Assembly (NCBI GenBank): GCA_964592155.1
Contig: CAZQDA010000013.1
Span: 1-41,046, forward strand
Reading direction: 5' to 3'
Length of the DNA: 41,046 bases
Origin: Christensenella sp964592155
GTDB taxonomy: Bacteria; Bacillota; Clostridia; Christensenellales; Christensenellaceae
Below the pieces are notes generated by a model. It searched no databases, had not been told where the DNA came from, and saw only the letters and a list, made by a program, of their open reading frames with translations. How positions within the stretch are numbered: position 1 is the stretch's first letter; every line of letters begins with the position of its first letter. Below, piece after piece: positions 23,240-30,996 of this stretch. The translations under genes and the position numbers were made by a program.

Positions 23240-23797
23240 TTACAATTGATCCATGCGCGGAAGATTGACGAGCGTTGAACACGCGATGCCCGTCTGTTTT
23301 TCAATATAGGAAAGAATACGACGTACCTTTTTTTTGCTGTATAATTTGATGTTCCATGGAATGCGCCGTCCATCTTTCATCACAAACAGGATCTCGAACG
23401 GGACATAAATGCCGATATGTCCTGTTTTTTGCAGCTCGCAATAAGGCAGGTCGCATTCCTTCGGATAGCGGCATTTGCAAAGGCTTTTCAATTCAATGGT
23501 ATCTGTGACAACGCGCCTGCGGGTCGATTTCACATAAAAAAAACGGCGAATACGCACATTCTCGCTGTCCAAAATAACGCATGGCGTTAAAATTTCCCGC
23601 AAAAACCAAAGCAGGACGATCGCCGCGCATACAGCCGCCAATATGGAGCGAAGGATGTCGGTTCCCAGTATCATGTTGCGGATCGCGGCGATCAATGCAC
23701 CAACAAACACCACGCAAAGAAAGCCGAGGATCGCCGTCGCCGGATTAAAAGGACGAATCATTTGAGAGTTCATATGCACAGCATAAATCAATCTCAT
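23240..23797 (-). CDS. Small membrane protein with a PH-like cytosolic domain (unknown function)
   Basis: This 185-residue protein has two hydrophobic spans near the N-terminus (FLCVVFVGALIAAI and ILAAVCAAIVLLWFL), then about 120 soluble residues. The soluble part is beta-rich (CVILDSENVRIRRFFYV, TIELKSLCKCRY, EILFVMKDGRRIPWNIKLYSK), resembling bacterial PH-like membrane proteins, and ends in a short helix. A cysteine group C-K-C-x6-C lies in it. Starts at residue 1 (23797) or an internal ATG at residue 9 both lack a convincing ribosome binding site. It stands alone on the minus strand between two plus-strand operons. I do not recognise a function. Confidence 0.65.
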   Translation of the reverse strand: MRLIYAVHMNSQMIRPFNPATAILGFLCVVFVGALIAAIRNMILGTDILRSILAAVCAAIVLLWFLREILTPCVILDSENVRIRRFFYVKSTRRRVVTDTIELKSLCKCRYPKECDLPYCELQKTGHIGIYVPFEILFVMKDGRRIPWNIKLYSKKKVRRILSYIEKQTGIACSTLVNLPRMDQL

Positions 23798-23842
23798 TTA
23801 GAAATCAAGAAGTTTATCTCTTCGAAATGATATGCGGCTTTT

Positions 23843-23872
23843 TTGTCGTCCTATATTAAAATGTGGTATACT
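23843..23872 (+). promoter_or_regulatory. Promoter for the GH3-TPR-DUF4037-DUF4125 operon
   Basis: A -35 TTGTCG (23843-23848) and -10 TATACT (23867-23872) are 18 bases apart. The start near 23880 leaves a leader of about 125 bases before the lipoprotein gene. Confidence 0.55.
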
Positions 23873-24003
23873 AAAACAAAGGGAAATGATGATCGCAATG
23901 TATCAACAGGCTGGTGATAAGCTTTTGGTATGGAAGCCATAGGCAAGAAAATGTGGAAAAACCAGCATGGAGTGAAACTGCTGTAAAAAACTGGAGAAGA
24001 AAT

Positions 24004-25398
24004 ATGACCAAAAAAGCAATGATTGCATGGCTGTTGGGATGTGTGTGTTTAGTGACGGCGTGTGCTGCACAACCGATTTCCGCCAGCCCCACGATCATAT
24101 CCACAACGCAGGAGCAGGCCTCCGCTTTACCGGAGCAAAGCACTGCGCCGCCAAAGGCTGAGACGAAAACAGCGAGCGGAACGGTGTGGGATGCTTCTAT
24201 GTCGTCTCTGGTGCTTGAGACAGAAGATGGGAAGACTGACTCTTTCCAGACGGATGGAGCGCAGATGGAGCTTGGCGATTCAGGCCTTGCAATCGGCGCG
24301 ACTGTGCAGGTGGTTTATGTAGAGCGGGACGGCGTCATGCAGGCGCAGACCGTAACGCTGATTAGGCCTGCGTCCGCGCTTGGGTTTGCTTCGCACAGGG
24401 AAAGGGCGCAGGAAATCTTGAGCGGCATGACAACAGAAGAAAAAGCAGGACAGATGTTTATCGTGCGCTGTCCGCAGGATGCACGCGAGCAGGCAGAGGA
24501 ATATCAGTTTGGAGGATACATTCTGTTTGACAGGGATTTTAAGGGGAAAACTCCGGAGGATGTGCGCGGCGATGTTGAAAGCTATCAGGAGGCATCCAAG
24601 ATCGCCATGCTCATAGGCGTGGATGAAGAGGGGGGAACCGTAAAAAGGATCAGCAGGTATGAAGCGTTTCGCGAAGAACCGTTCCGTTCCCCGCAGGCGC
24701 TTTATAACGACGGCGGCTTTGATTTAATCAGGAGCGATACGGCGGAAAAGGACGCCTTGCTTAAAAAACTGGGAATCAATGTGAATCTGGCTCCGGTGTG
24801 CGACGTTTCAACCGATCCGGATGATTTTATCTATCCAAGGGCATTTGGCGGAGACGCACAGCAAACATCGCAGTATGTTCAGACGGTCGTAACGCAAATG
24901 AAAGAGGATGGAACCGGCTGTACGCTCAAGCATTTTCCGGGATACGGCTCCAATACGGATACGCACACGGGAATTGCACGCGACACAAGGTCTTATGACA
25001 GCTTTGTCGCGAGTGATTTTCTGCCGTTTATGGCAGGGATTGAGGCGGGTGCAGAGAGCGTGCTTGTATGCCACAATATTGTGGAATCCATGGACGCGGA
25101 TCTGCCCGCGTCGCTATCGCCCAAAGCACATTCCATTTTAAGGGAAGAGCTTGGATTTGAGGGCGTTATTATGACGGACGATTTGTATATGGACGCGATC
25201 AGGGAAGAGTACGGCACTGCAGATGCGGCAGTCAAGGCAATATCGGCGGGGAATGATCTGCTGATCAGCACAGAGTATGAAGAACAGGTGGACGCTGTGC
25301 TCCAGGCGGTGAAGGATGGAACGCTGAAAGAAGAGCGGATTGATGAGTCTGTGCTGCGGATTTTATGTTGGAAGCTGGCGCTGGGAATTATTTCGTGA
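24004..25398 (+). CDS. Glycoside hydrolase family 3 lipoprotein (beta-N-acetylhexosaminidase-like)
   Basis: The 464-residue protein starts at 24004 after GGAGAAGA; the longer frame from 23914 would destroy the signal peptide. It opens with a lipoprotein signal whose lipobox LVTAC gives lipidated C20. A Ser/Thr/Pro-rich linker follows, then a small beta domain (about 58-120, SGTVWDASMSSLVLETEDG) and the NagZ-type GH3 barrel. Signatures are KHFPGYGSNTDTHTGIA (the D-T-H acid/base loop; Y replaces the usual second H of KHFPGHG) and MTDDLYM with the nucleophile D. It should work outside the membrane, trimming N-acetylglucosamine-type sugars from peptidoglycan or a glycan. It is the first gene of a tight operon with cytosolic proteins of unknown role, 10 bases before the TPR gene. 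Confidence 0.9.
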   Translation: MTKKAMIAWLLGCVCLVTACAAQPISASPTIISTTQEQASALPEQSTAPPKAETKTASGTVWDASMSSLVLETEDGKTDSFQTDGAQMELGDSGLAIGATVQVVYVERDGVMQAQTVTLIRPASALGFASHRERAQEILSGMTTEEKAGQMFIVRCPQDAREQAEEYQFGGYILFDRDFKGKTPEDVRGDVESYQEASKIAMLIGVDEEGGTVKRISRYEAFREEPFRSPQALYNDGGFDLIRSDTAEKDALLKKLGINVNLAPVCDVSTDPDDFIYPRAFGGDAQQTSQYVQTVVTQMKEDGTGCTLKHFPGYGSNTDTHTGIARDTRSYDSFVASDFLPFMAGIEAGAESVLVCHNIVESMDADLPASLSPKAHSILREELGFEGVIMTDDLYMDAIREEYGTADAAVKAISAGNDLLISTEYEEQVDAVLQAVKDGTLKEERIDESVLRILCWKLALGIIS

Positions 25399-25408
25399 GG
25401 AGTGGAAT

Positions 25409-26344
25409 ATGTTAAAAGAATTTTATCAGGAACTGGATGAACGATATGCGCAGGGAGATCAGGAAAAGGTGGAACGGTTTCTGCTGAGTAACGCAAGTGC
25501 GTTTTGTCCCTGCTGCGGCAAATTCAATGAGACCTATTTGGCGTGCATGAGCGAGCTGGGAGCGTTTTACCGCGGGGCGAGCAAATATGACGCATCCATT
25601 GATGCGTTCCGTTCTGCGGAAGACATGATTTTGGAGTTCATCGGCAAAAATACGCCGGAATATGCAACCAACACAAACAACATGGCGGGAGCCTACCGGA
25701 TGAAGGGAGATTACAAGACTGCGTTGAGGTTGTTTTTGGACGCAAAGCAGGTATATGAGGATACGATTGGAACAGAGAACTACGAATACGCGAGCGTTTT
25801 GAATAATTTGTCGCTGTTGTATCAAAATATGCAGGAAAATGAGAAAGCAATCGACGCGCTGAAGCAAGCGCTTGCAGTGCTCGAAAAGGTGCCTGAAAGC
25901 GGCGAAGAGATTGCGACAGGCCATTCCAATCTGGCTGTTTTGATGATGAAGACAGGTGATAACACGAAAGCGCGGGAAATGCTGCAAAGGGCGTTTGCCA
26001 AGATGCCGGAAAATAGTTTTCATTATCCGGCTTTGCTGAACACTGCCGCAACCCTTGAATACAGGGAAGAAAACTATGAAGCGGCAGCGCAGAAGTTTTT
26101 GGAAGCACTGGAAAAAGTGCAGGCGTTTTTTCACAAAAATGTGGAATATGCGATTGCGTGCGAGAATTTAAAAAAAGTATATGAAACGATGGGCGAATAC
26201 GAAAAAGCCCTGCCGTATTTGACGGAGGCGCAAAGCGTATACGCGCGCATTTATGGAAAAGACCATGAAACGGCAATGCGCGCGGAAATGGAAATTGCGG
26301 AACTGAAGCAAAAGATGGAGACGGGTGAAAATGAAAGGACTTGA
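25409..26344 (+). CDS. Tetratricopeptide repeat protein
   Basis: The 311-residue protein starts at the ATG at 25409 after GAGGAG; the frame upstream overlaps the GH3 gene and has no site. About five to six TPR units fill residues 45-290, for example YLACMSELGAFYRGASKYDASIDAF, ATNTNNMAGAYRMKGDYKTAL, ASVLNNLSLLYQNMQENEKAI and YAIACENLKKVYETMGEYEKAL. The N-terminus has a cysteine group CPCCG near 32-36 that could bind metal. There is no signal peptide, so it is cytosolic. Its last 14 bases overlap the DUF4037 gene, indicating coupled translation. As a TPR scaffold it probably binds a partner, most simply the DUF4037 or DUF4125 protein. Confidence 0.85.
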   Translation: MLKEFYQELDERYAQGDQEKVERFLLSNASAFCPCCGKFNETYLACMSELGAFYRGASKYDASIDAFRSAEDMILEFIGKNTPEYATNTNNMAGAYRMKGDYKTALRLFLDAKQVYEDTIGTENYEYASVLNNLSLLYQNMQENEKAIDALKQALAVLEKVPESGEEIATGHSNLAVLMMKTGDNTKAREMLQRAFAKMPENSFHYPALLNTAATLEYREENYEAAAQKFLEALEKVQAFFHKNVEYAIACENLKKVYETMGEYEKALPYLTEAQSVYARIYGKDHETAMRAEMEIAELKQKMETGENERT

Positions 26345-27245
26345 GCTTGCGTATCGTTATTACGAGCAATGCGGAAAGCCGATGATTCGTGAAAAGTTTC
26401 CGGAGCTTGAAGAAAGAATCGCATGCGGACTGGCGGGCGAGGGATCGGAATGTTTTGGCTTTGACGATGAATATTCACGGGATCACGACTGGGGGCCGTG
26501 CTTTTGCATGTGGCTTTGTGACGAAGACTATGAAAAGGCAGGCAAACAGTTGGAAGAAGAATATCGCAATCTTGCAGGTTTTTTTGAGGGTTACGCGCCC
26601 AGAAAAGATGGCAAGTATGCGGGCGGCAGGATAGGAGCTCAGCGGATTTCCGATTATTACTATCAGTTTACAGGGCTCAGGGAAGCGCCGCAGACCATTG
26701 CACAATGGCGGCGGATTCCGGAGGAGTTTCTGGCAACCGCCACAAACGGGCAAGTGTTCCGGGATGATTTGGGAGTCTTTACGCAGCGCAGGGAGGCTTT
26801 GCTGACGTATTATCCGGAGGATGTCCGCCTGAAAAAGCTGAGCGTGCGGCTTGCCGTTATGGCGCAGGCGGGACAATATAATTATGGGCGGAGCAGAAAA
26901 AGAAACGAAATGGTGGCGGCGCAATATGCGCTTGCGGAATTTATGCGGGCTGCCTGCTCGGCAGTTTACCTATTGAATAAAAAATATATGCCTTACTATA
27001 AGTGGGCGCATCACGGCATGAAAAATCTGGATGTGCTGCAGGCTGTATATGGCCTATTAGACAGTCTGTGTAGTACAGGCAATAAGGAAGATGAAATTGA
27101 GACGGTTTGTAAAGAAATCATAACAGAGCTGAAAAAGCAGGGATTATCTGACTGTGAAGATGATTTTTTGATTCCGCAGGCAGAAAGCGTTGCGGGAAAA
27201 ATACGGGACGAGAATCTGAAAGAGTTGCATTTGATGGCGGAATGA
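26331..27245 (+). CDS. DUF4037 nucleotidyltransferase-like protein
   Basis: The 304-residue protein starts at ATG 26331; an in-frame GTG six bases earlier sits too near the GGAG. Residues 33-55 (LAGEGSE then DDEYSRDHDWGP) fit the polymerase-beta-type nucleotidyltransferase active site: G38-S39, then D51-x-D53. The middle and C-terminal parts are helical, with RKRNEMVAAQYALAEFMRAACSAVYLLNKKYMPYYKW. This matches DUF4037, a family in the nucleotidyltransferase superfamily with no settled reaction. Both aspartates are present, so it may be active on a nucleotide, protein or small-molecule substrate. It lies between TPR and DUF4125 genes in a tightly packed operon. It could also be an antitoxin-like or regulatory transferase. 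Confidence 0.83.
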   Translation: MKGLELAYRYYEQCGKPMIREKFPELEERIACGLAGEGSECFGFDDEYSRDHDWGPCFCMWLCDEDYEKAGKQLEEEYRNLAGFFEGYAPRKDGKYAGGRIGAQRISDYYYQFTGLREAPQTIAQWRRIPEEFLATATNGQVFRDDLGVFTQRREALLTYYPEDVRLKKLSVRLAVMAQAGQYNYGRSRKRNEMVAAQYALAEFMRAACSAVYLLNKKYMPYYKWAHHGMKNLDVLQAVYGLLDSLCSTGNKEDEIETVCKEIITELKKQGLSDCEDDFLIPQAESVAGKIRDENLKELHLMAE

Positions 27246-27257
27246 GAGGGGATTGGC

Positions 27258-27875
27258 ATGGAGTCGGTGATTCAGGAAGTTATCCTTTGTGAATGGGATA
27301 TGTTTGACGCGGTTAAGGGATCGGCGGGCAGGGCCTCCTGTCAGGATGATTACGAGACATTTTACATCATGCGCAAAAGCCAATTGGAAGCATGGAATGG
27401 GGAAATGAGGGAAAGCTATTTAAGTGACCTCAAAACAGCCCAAAATAAGGGACATAATCTATTAAGCGAGAAATATGCGTATATGATGGAATTTACCGTG
27501 CCGGAAGAATTTGAAGCGCTGAGGGAAAATTTGCCGGTAATTTCTGATCAAAAGAAAAAGATGGTCAGGCGAATCGTAGACATTCAGCTTGCCTGGCAGG
27601 AAGAGGCGGCAGAGGAATATCCGGCGCTTGCGGGGGCGGGAAGATCCGTCTATTCCAGCGAAGATACGCTTTATGAGACTTCGTTTGAGACTTATTTGCG
27701 GGGGGAGCTTTGCACGTATTCCATGAATACTTTGGAGTTATATGAGAAGTATATTCTGGAGCTGTTGGAGCAAAACAGAAATCTGAATCTGGAAATTCTT
27801 TCGAATATGTCAAGAGAATACGGATATGCTTCCCTTGATCAGGCAGAGCAGCGAATGCGCGGGCAGGAAATGTAA
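27258..27875 (+). CDS. DUF4125 family protein
   Basis: The 205-residue protein starts at the ATG at 27258 behind GAGAGGGG. It is mostly helical and acidic, with the family opening VIQEVILCEWDMFDAVKGSAGRASCQDD and the stretch FYIMRKSQLEAWNGEMRESYLSDL. The conserved part reads EEYPALAGAGRSVYSSEDTLYETSFETYLRGELCTYS. No known catalytic motif is obvious, and no signal or membrane segment is present. DUF4125 genes are commonly seen beside DUF4037 genes, and here the two are 12 bases apart. A joint function is likely, but its nature is unknown. It ends the operon before a weak hairpin at 27889-27909. Confidence 0.82.
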   Translation: MESVIQEVILCEWDMFDAVKGSAGRASCQDDYETFYIMRKSQLEAWNGEMRESYLSDLKTAQNKGHNLLSEKYAYMMEFTVPEEFEALRENLPVISDQKKKMVRRIVDIQLAWQEEAAEEYPALAGAGRSVYSSEDTLYETSFETYLRGELCTYSMNTLELYEKYILELLEQNRNLNLEILSNMSREYGYASLDQAEQRMRGQEM

Positions 27876-27888
27876 AAAAATATCCGGC

Positions 27889-27909
27889 GCAAACCGCAAA
27901 CGGTTTTGC
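27889..27909 (+). terminator. Weak inverted repeat after the DUF4125 gene
   Basis: GCAAACCG (27889-27896) can pair with CGGTTTTGC (27901-27909) with one bulged base. No T run follows, so termination would be partial. Confidence 0.3.
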
Positions 27910-27913
27910 TCCA

Positions 27914-27922
27914 TGCTATGAT
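27914..27922 (+). promoter_or_regulatory. Possible extended -10 promoter for the DUF5131 gene
   Basis: TGCTATGAT is an extended -10 element (TGn-TATGAT). No good -35 lies 17 bases upstream. It precedes the start codon by about 30 bases. Confidence 0.4.
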
Positions 27923-27953
27923 ATAAGAAAAACAGGTGAGGAATAAAGCCTTG

Positions 27954-28676
27954 ATGGACGCATGGAACCCGTGGCATGGATGCCATAAGATAAGCCCGGG
28001 ATGCAAAAATTGTTATATGCACAGACGGGATGTTTCAGTTGGAAAAAATCCGGACGAGGTCGTGAAGACGCAGTCGTTTGATTTACCGTTGAAAAAGAAA
28101 AGAGACGGAAGTTTTCGTTTGCAGCAAAAGGGCGACGTATTTACCTGCGGTACCTCTGATTTTTTTCTGGAAGAGGCGGATGTGTGGAGAAAACAGGCGT
28201 GGGAGATGATCAGGGAGCGGCAGGACCTTTCTTTTTTGATTATAACAAAGCGGATTCACCGTTTTTATGTCAACCTGCCGGACGATTGGGGCATGGGATA
28301 TTCGAATGTGAAAATTGGATGCACGGTGGAAAATCAAGATAGGGCGGACTATAGGCTGCCTCTTTTTTTGGAGGCGCCAATCAGGCACAGGGTGATCATT
28401 TGCGAGCCGATTTTGGAGCGGATCGACTTACAGCCTTATTTAGATGAAAAAGTGGAGCTGGTCGTGGCGGGCGGCGAGTCGGGCTATCATGCGCGCACCT
28501 GTGAATATGACTGGATTCTGGAAATTCAGCGACAGTGCGTGGGAAATGAAATTTCATTTTGGTTTAAACAGACGGGAACCTACTTTAAAAAAGATGGAAA
28601 GGGTTATGTGATAAAAAAACGTTTTCAACATTCTCAGGCACGCAAGGCAGGGATCAACCGTTTTATCAGGAAATGA
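27954..28676 (+). CDS. DUF5131 family protein (phage Gp37/Gp68-like)
   Basis: The 240-residue protein probably starts at ATG 27954; AGGTGAGG (27934-27941) lies 12 bases before it and 9 before an in-frame TTG at 27951. It opens with DAWNPWHGCHKISPGCKNCYMHRRD, the family hallmark, with C10, C17 and C20 placed like an iron-sulfur cluster ligand set. Later motifs are GDVFTCGTSDFF, FLIITKRIHRF, NVKIGCTVENQD, ICEPILERIDL and VVAGGESGYHART, arranged like a radical-SAM-type barrel. The family is common in phages and plasmids and has no confirmed reaction. It has its own weak promoter and a strong terminator. Nearby genes give no clear link, so it may be a lone cargo gene. Confidence 0.85.
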   Translation: MDAWNPWHGCHKISPGCKNCYMHRRDVSVGKNPDEVVKTQSFDLPLKKKRDGSFRLQQKGDVFTCGTSDFFLEEADVWRKQAWEMIRERQDLSFLIITKRIHRFYVNLPDDWGMGYSNVKIGCTVENQDRADYRLPLFLEAPIRHRVIICEPILERIDLQPYLDEKVELVVAGGESGYHARTCEYDWILEIQRQCVGNEISFWFKQTGTYFKKDGKGYVIKKRFQHSQARKAGINRFIRK

Positions 28677-28706
28677 AAAAAACCGCCAAAAATAGGCGGT
28701 TTTTTT
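28677..28706. terminator. Bidirectional rho-independent terminator
   Basis: AAAAAACCGCC pairs with GGCGGTTTTTT around AAAAATA, with T runs in both readings. It ends the plus-strand DUF5131 gene and the minus-strand aldolase gene. Confidence 0.92.
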
Positions 28707-28726
28707 GATATCTTGAAATATAAATA

Positions 28727-29575
28727 TTATGCTTTGCCGTCGCAGCCGCATACGAGCATACGCGCTTTTACTGCTTCGATGACGTATTCGCGGCCAACCT
28801 TACCGTATTTCTTTGGATCGAATACATCGGGCGTATCGTTGATTACCTGTTTGACGCCGTTGCTGTAAGCAATACGCAGTTCTGTTGCGAAGTTGACTTT
28901 GCAAATGCCGGATTTGACGCACTCGATGATATCTTTATCAAGCAGGCCGGAAGCGCCGTGCAGCACGAGCGGAATATCCACTACCTTTTTGATTTCGCGC
29001 AAACGGTCAACATCCAAAACAGGCGTTCCCGAATAAATTCCGTGCGCCGTGCCGATGGCGATTGCAAGGGAGGAGACTCCTGTGCGCTGCGCAAATTCTT
29101 TTGCTTCAAGGGGATCGGTGTATCCGCCGCTTCCGCCGTCAAGGTCGTCTTCTTTTCCGCCAACCTTGCCAAGCTCTGCCTCCACCGGAATGTTCTTAAG
29201 CTGTGCTTTTTCCATGACCCGCTTGGTGACGGAAATATTTTCTTCAAAGCTGTCATGGGAACCGTCGATCATCACAGACGTATAACCAGCTTCAAGCGCC
29301 GCTACTGCAAGATCATAACTGTCGCCATGATCAAGGTGCATCACAACGGGTACTGAGGCTTTTTCGGCAAGCGTACCCACGATAGCGCGGAACATCTCCA
29401 GGCTGGCGTAACGCACGGTGGACGGAGTGGTTTGCAGGATGACGGGGGCTTTGAGCGCCTCCGCTGCCGCGACAATTGCCTGACCCATTTCCATATTTTC
29501 TACATTGAACGCGCCTACGGCATAGCCGTTTTTCATCGCGTCCAGCATTAATTCTCTAGATGTTACTAAAGGCAT
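28727..29575 (-). CDS. Class II (zinc) fructose/tagatose-bisphosphate aldolase
   Basis: The 282-residue protein has the class II aldolase barrel of the GatY/KbaY size. The catalytic D82 and zinc ligand H83 are in VVMHLDHGDS, E134 in VEAELGKVGG, and zinc ligands H178 (GTAHGIYSG) and H206 (LVLHGASGL) follow. The phosphate-binding region is GGSGGYTDP and VNFATELR. It would split a ketose 1,6-bisphosphate into dihydroxyacetone phosphate and an aldehyde. Placed 54 bases after a PfkB kinase on the same strand, the pair forms a kinase-aldolase module for a ketose phosphate. Fructose, tagatose and related bisphosphates cannot be told apart here. Confidence 0.93.
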   Translation of the reverse strand: MPLVTSRELMLDAMKNGYAVGAFNVENMEMGQAIVAAAEALKAPVILQTTPSTVRYASLEMFRAIVGTLAEKASVPVVMHLDHGDSYDLAVAALEAGYTSVMIDGSHDSFEENISVTKRVMEKAQLKNIPVEAELGKVGGKEDDLDGGSGGYTDPLEAKEFAQRTGVSSLAIAIGTAHGIYSGTPVLDVDRLREIKKVVDIPLVLHGASGLLDKDIIECVKSGICKVNFATELRIAYSNGVKQVINDTPDVFDPKKYGKVGREYVIEAVKARMLVCGCDGKA

Positions 29576-29629
29576 ACTTAATCTCTCTTTCTTAAAGTTA
29601 GCGGTGTAAGCCCGCCCAGATAGGGGGCT

Positions 29630-30580
29630 TTAGTGCTTTGGCTCAGTCACAGGATTTGTGCGCATCATTTCACGCACTGTTTCACTCGAGATATTTCCCT
29701 CCATCGGGCCGAACGCGCATGTGTTGAGCGCCGCCGCCGCAGAAGCGACCTGCGCGCATTCCAGAAGCGGACGGTTTTCAAGCAGAGCACACAGGAATCC
29801 CGCGTCAAAGGAATCACCCGCGCCGGTTGGATCGACAGGTTCGATTTTGTACACGCCAAAATCAAAAGAATCGTTGCGCGAATAAACGGTGCAGCCGCGT
29901 GAACCGCGCTTTAGTGCAAGAATTTCCAGCTTCTCATTTTCAAACATTTTTTTGACCGCTTTTTCCAGGTTCTCTTCCTGCGCGATGATCTGCAACTCTT
30001 CCTCGCCGGGGAAGAGAATGGAACAGTTATCAATGATCGGCTTTAAAACAGACGAAGCGGCACGGCTGCGCAGCATTTCAGGACGAATGTTTGGATCAAG
30101 CGACAACTTGGCTCCAGCGGCAAGGAAAAGGTCGATCGTTTTTAGAATCTCTTTTGTGAAAGAATCGTCATAGCTAACGGCGGTTCCCATCAGATGAAAA
30201 AACTTGGGCGCCTCTTCCGGAATACAAGCCGGTGCTTTTGTTTTTGTGACCGGACCAAGGTGAAAGATAAACTGTCTTCCGCCATCGCTAAAGTTGGTGT
30301 TAAATGCGACTGCCGTAGAAAGTTCATCGTCAATCTGCACGAGATCGCAGTTCACCCCATGGGAGCGAAGACGATCGATAATGCATCTGCCGAAATCATC
30401 AGGCCCTGCGGTGCTGATCATCCCGGACGGATGTCCGAGACGCGCCGCGGTATCAATAAAAATTGCGGGCGCGCCACTTGGATAAGGCCCCAGAAATTCT
30501 GTGGGGTCATAAAAATTTTGATCGATTTTGGGACGCATTACCTCAACGAGTATTTCGCCCATTGTCCAAATTTCAGCCAT
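29630..30580 (-). CDS. PfkB-family sugar kinase
   Basis: The 316-residue protein starts at the ATG at 30580, directly after GGAGG; an ATG at 30595 overlaps that site. It is a ribokinase-fold kinase: the N-terminal sugar-binding part reads GPYPSGAPAIFIDTAARLGH, and the catalytic base is D256 in the GAGDSF anion hole (253-258). The mid-part LSLDPNIRPEML is the usual PfkB stretch. It phosphorylates a sugar or sugar phosphate, probably to the substrate of the following aldolase. A 2-dehydro-3-deoxygluconate-type or fructokinase-type activity is possible, but residues alone do not decide. It has its own promoter and operator upstream. Confidence 0.9.
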   Translation of the reverse strand: MAEIWTMGEILVEVMRPKIDQNFYDPTEFLGPYPSGAPAIFIDTAARLGHPSGMISTAGPDDFGRCIIDRLRSHGVNCDLVQIDDELSTAVAFNTNFSDGGRQFIFHLGPVTKTKAPACIPEEAPKFFHLMGTAVSYDDSFTKEILKTIDLFLAAGAKLSLDPNIRPEMLRSRAASSVLKPIIDNCSILFPGEEELQIIAQEENLEKAVKKMFENEKLEILALKRGSRGCTVYSRNDSFDFGVYKIEPVDPTGAGDSFDAGFLCALLENRPLLECAQVASAAAALNTCAFGPMEGNISSETVREMMRTNPVTEPKH

Positions 30581-30669
30581 TTTAAAAACCTCCATAAACT
30601 TTATTGATTAATGCACCCGGATACAATTCAGATACAATTTCATATTAATTTATTTATAGTGAAAGCCAT

Positions 30670-30679
30670 AAAGCGCTTT
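30670..30679. promoter_or_regulatory. Palindromic operator for the kinase-aldolase operon
   Basis: AAAGCGCTTT is a perfect palindrome around CG, lying just downstream of the predicted -10, at the likely transcription start. The form fits a LacI-family or cre-like repressor site. It differs from the AAACGT-type sites of the sugar operon. Confidence 0.5.
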
Positions 30680-30687
30680 TCTTTATA

Positions 30688-30716
30688 ACAATAAAGAAAT
30701 TTTGGGAAAAAGTCAA
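30688..30716 (-). promoter_or_regulatory. Promoter for the kinase-aldolase operon
   Basis: On the minus strand TTGACT (30711-30716) and TATTGT (30688-30693) are 17 bases apart. The start is near 30680, leaving a leader of about 100 bases. Confidence 0.65.
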
Positions 30717-30865
30717 TGTTTCTACAAAAACGCAGAATGTCTGCCGATTATTAATTTTTTATTAAAAAGATGCAAAATTTGCCTTTTTTAAACGCAAATG
30801 CGATAGAATAAATTTGTATGTTTACTCATACTGTGGTAGAGTGGATAGTTGTTTGGAAATGAAAC

Positions 30866-30930
30866 GGTTGCTTTACAAATTTTACAGTATGAAAGCGATA
30901 GATAACCAAAGCCAGAGCGCGGTTTATCGC
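30866..30930 (+). promoter_or_regulatory. Leader RNA with two mutually exclusive stems before the glycosyltransferase
   Basis: Stem A pairs GGTT and GCTTT (30866-30874) with AAAGC (30892-30896) and AACC (30904-30907). Stem B pairs GCGATA and AACC (30895-30900, 30904-30907) with GGTT and TATCGC (30921-30930). The two share one strand, so only one can form, as in attenuators or riboswitches. It matches no riboswitch class I can recall. The rest of 30717-30996 shows no gene and no clear promoter. Confidence 0.4.
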
Positions 30931-30996
30931 AGAGGTTAAGGAGGAAAGGCGCAACGTTCTGAAGGTTGAAAAGCGGGAACAAAGGAGCCTTAGTGT

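Noticed and set aside
27936..28706. Prophage remnant around the Gp37/68-like gene
   Set aside because: No integrase, capsid, tail or lysis genes and no attachment-site repeats were seen around it.
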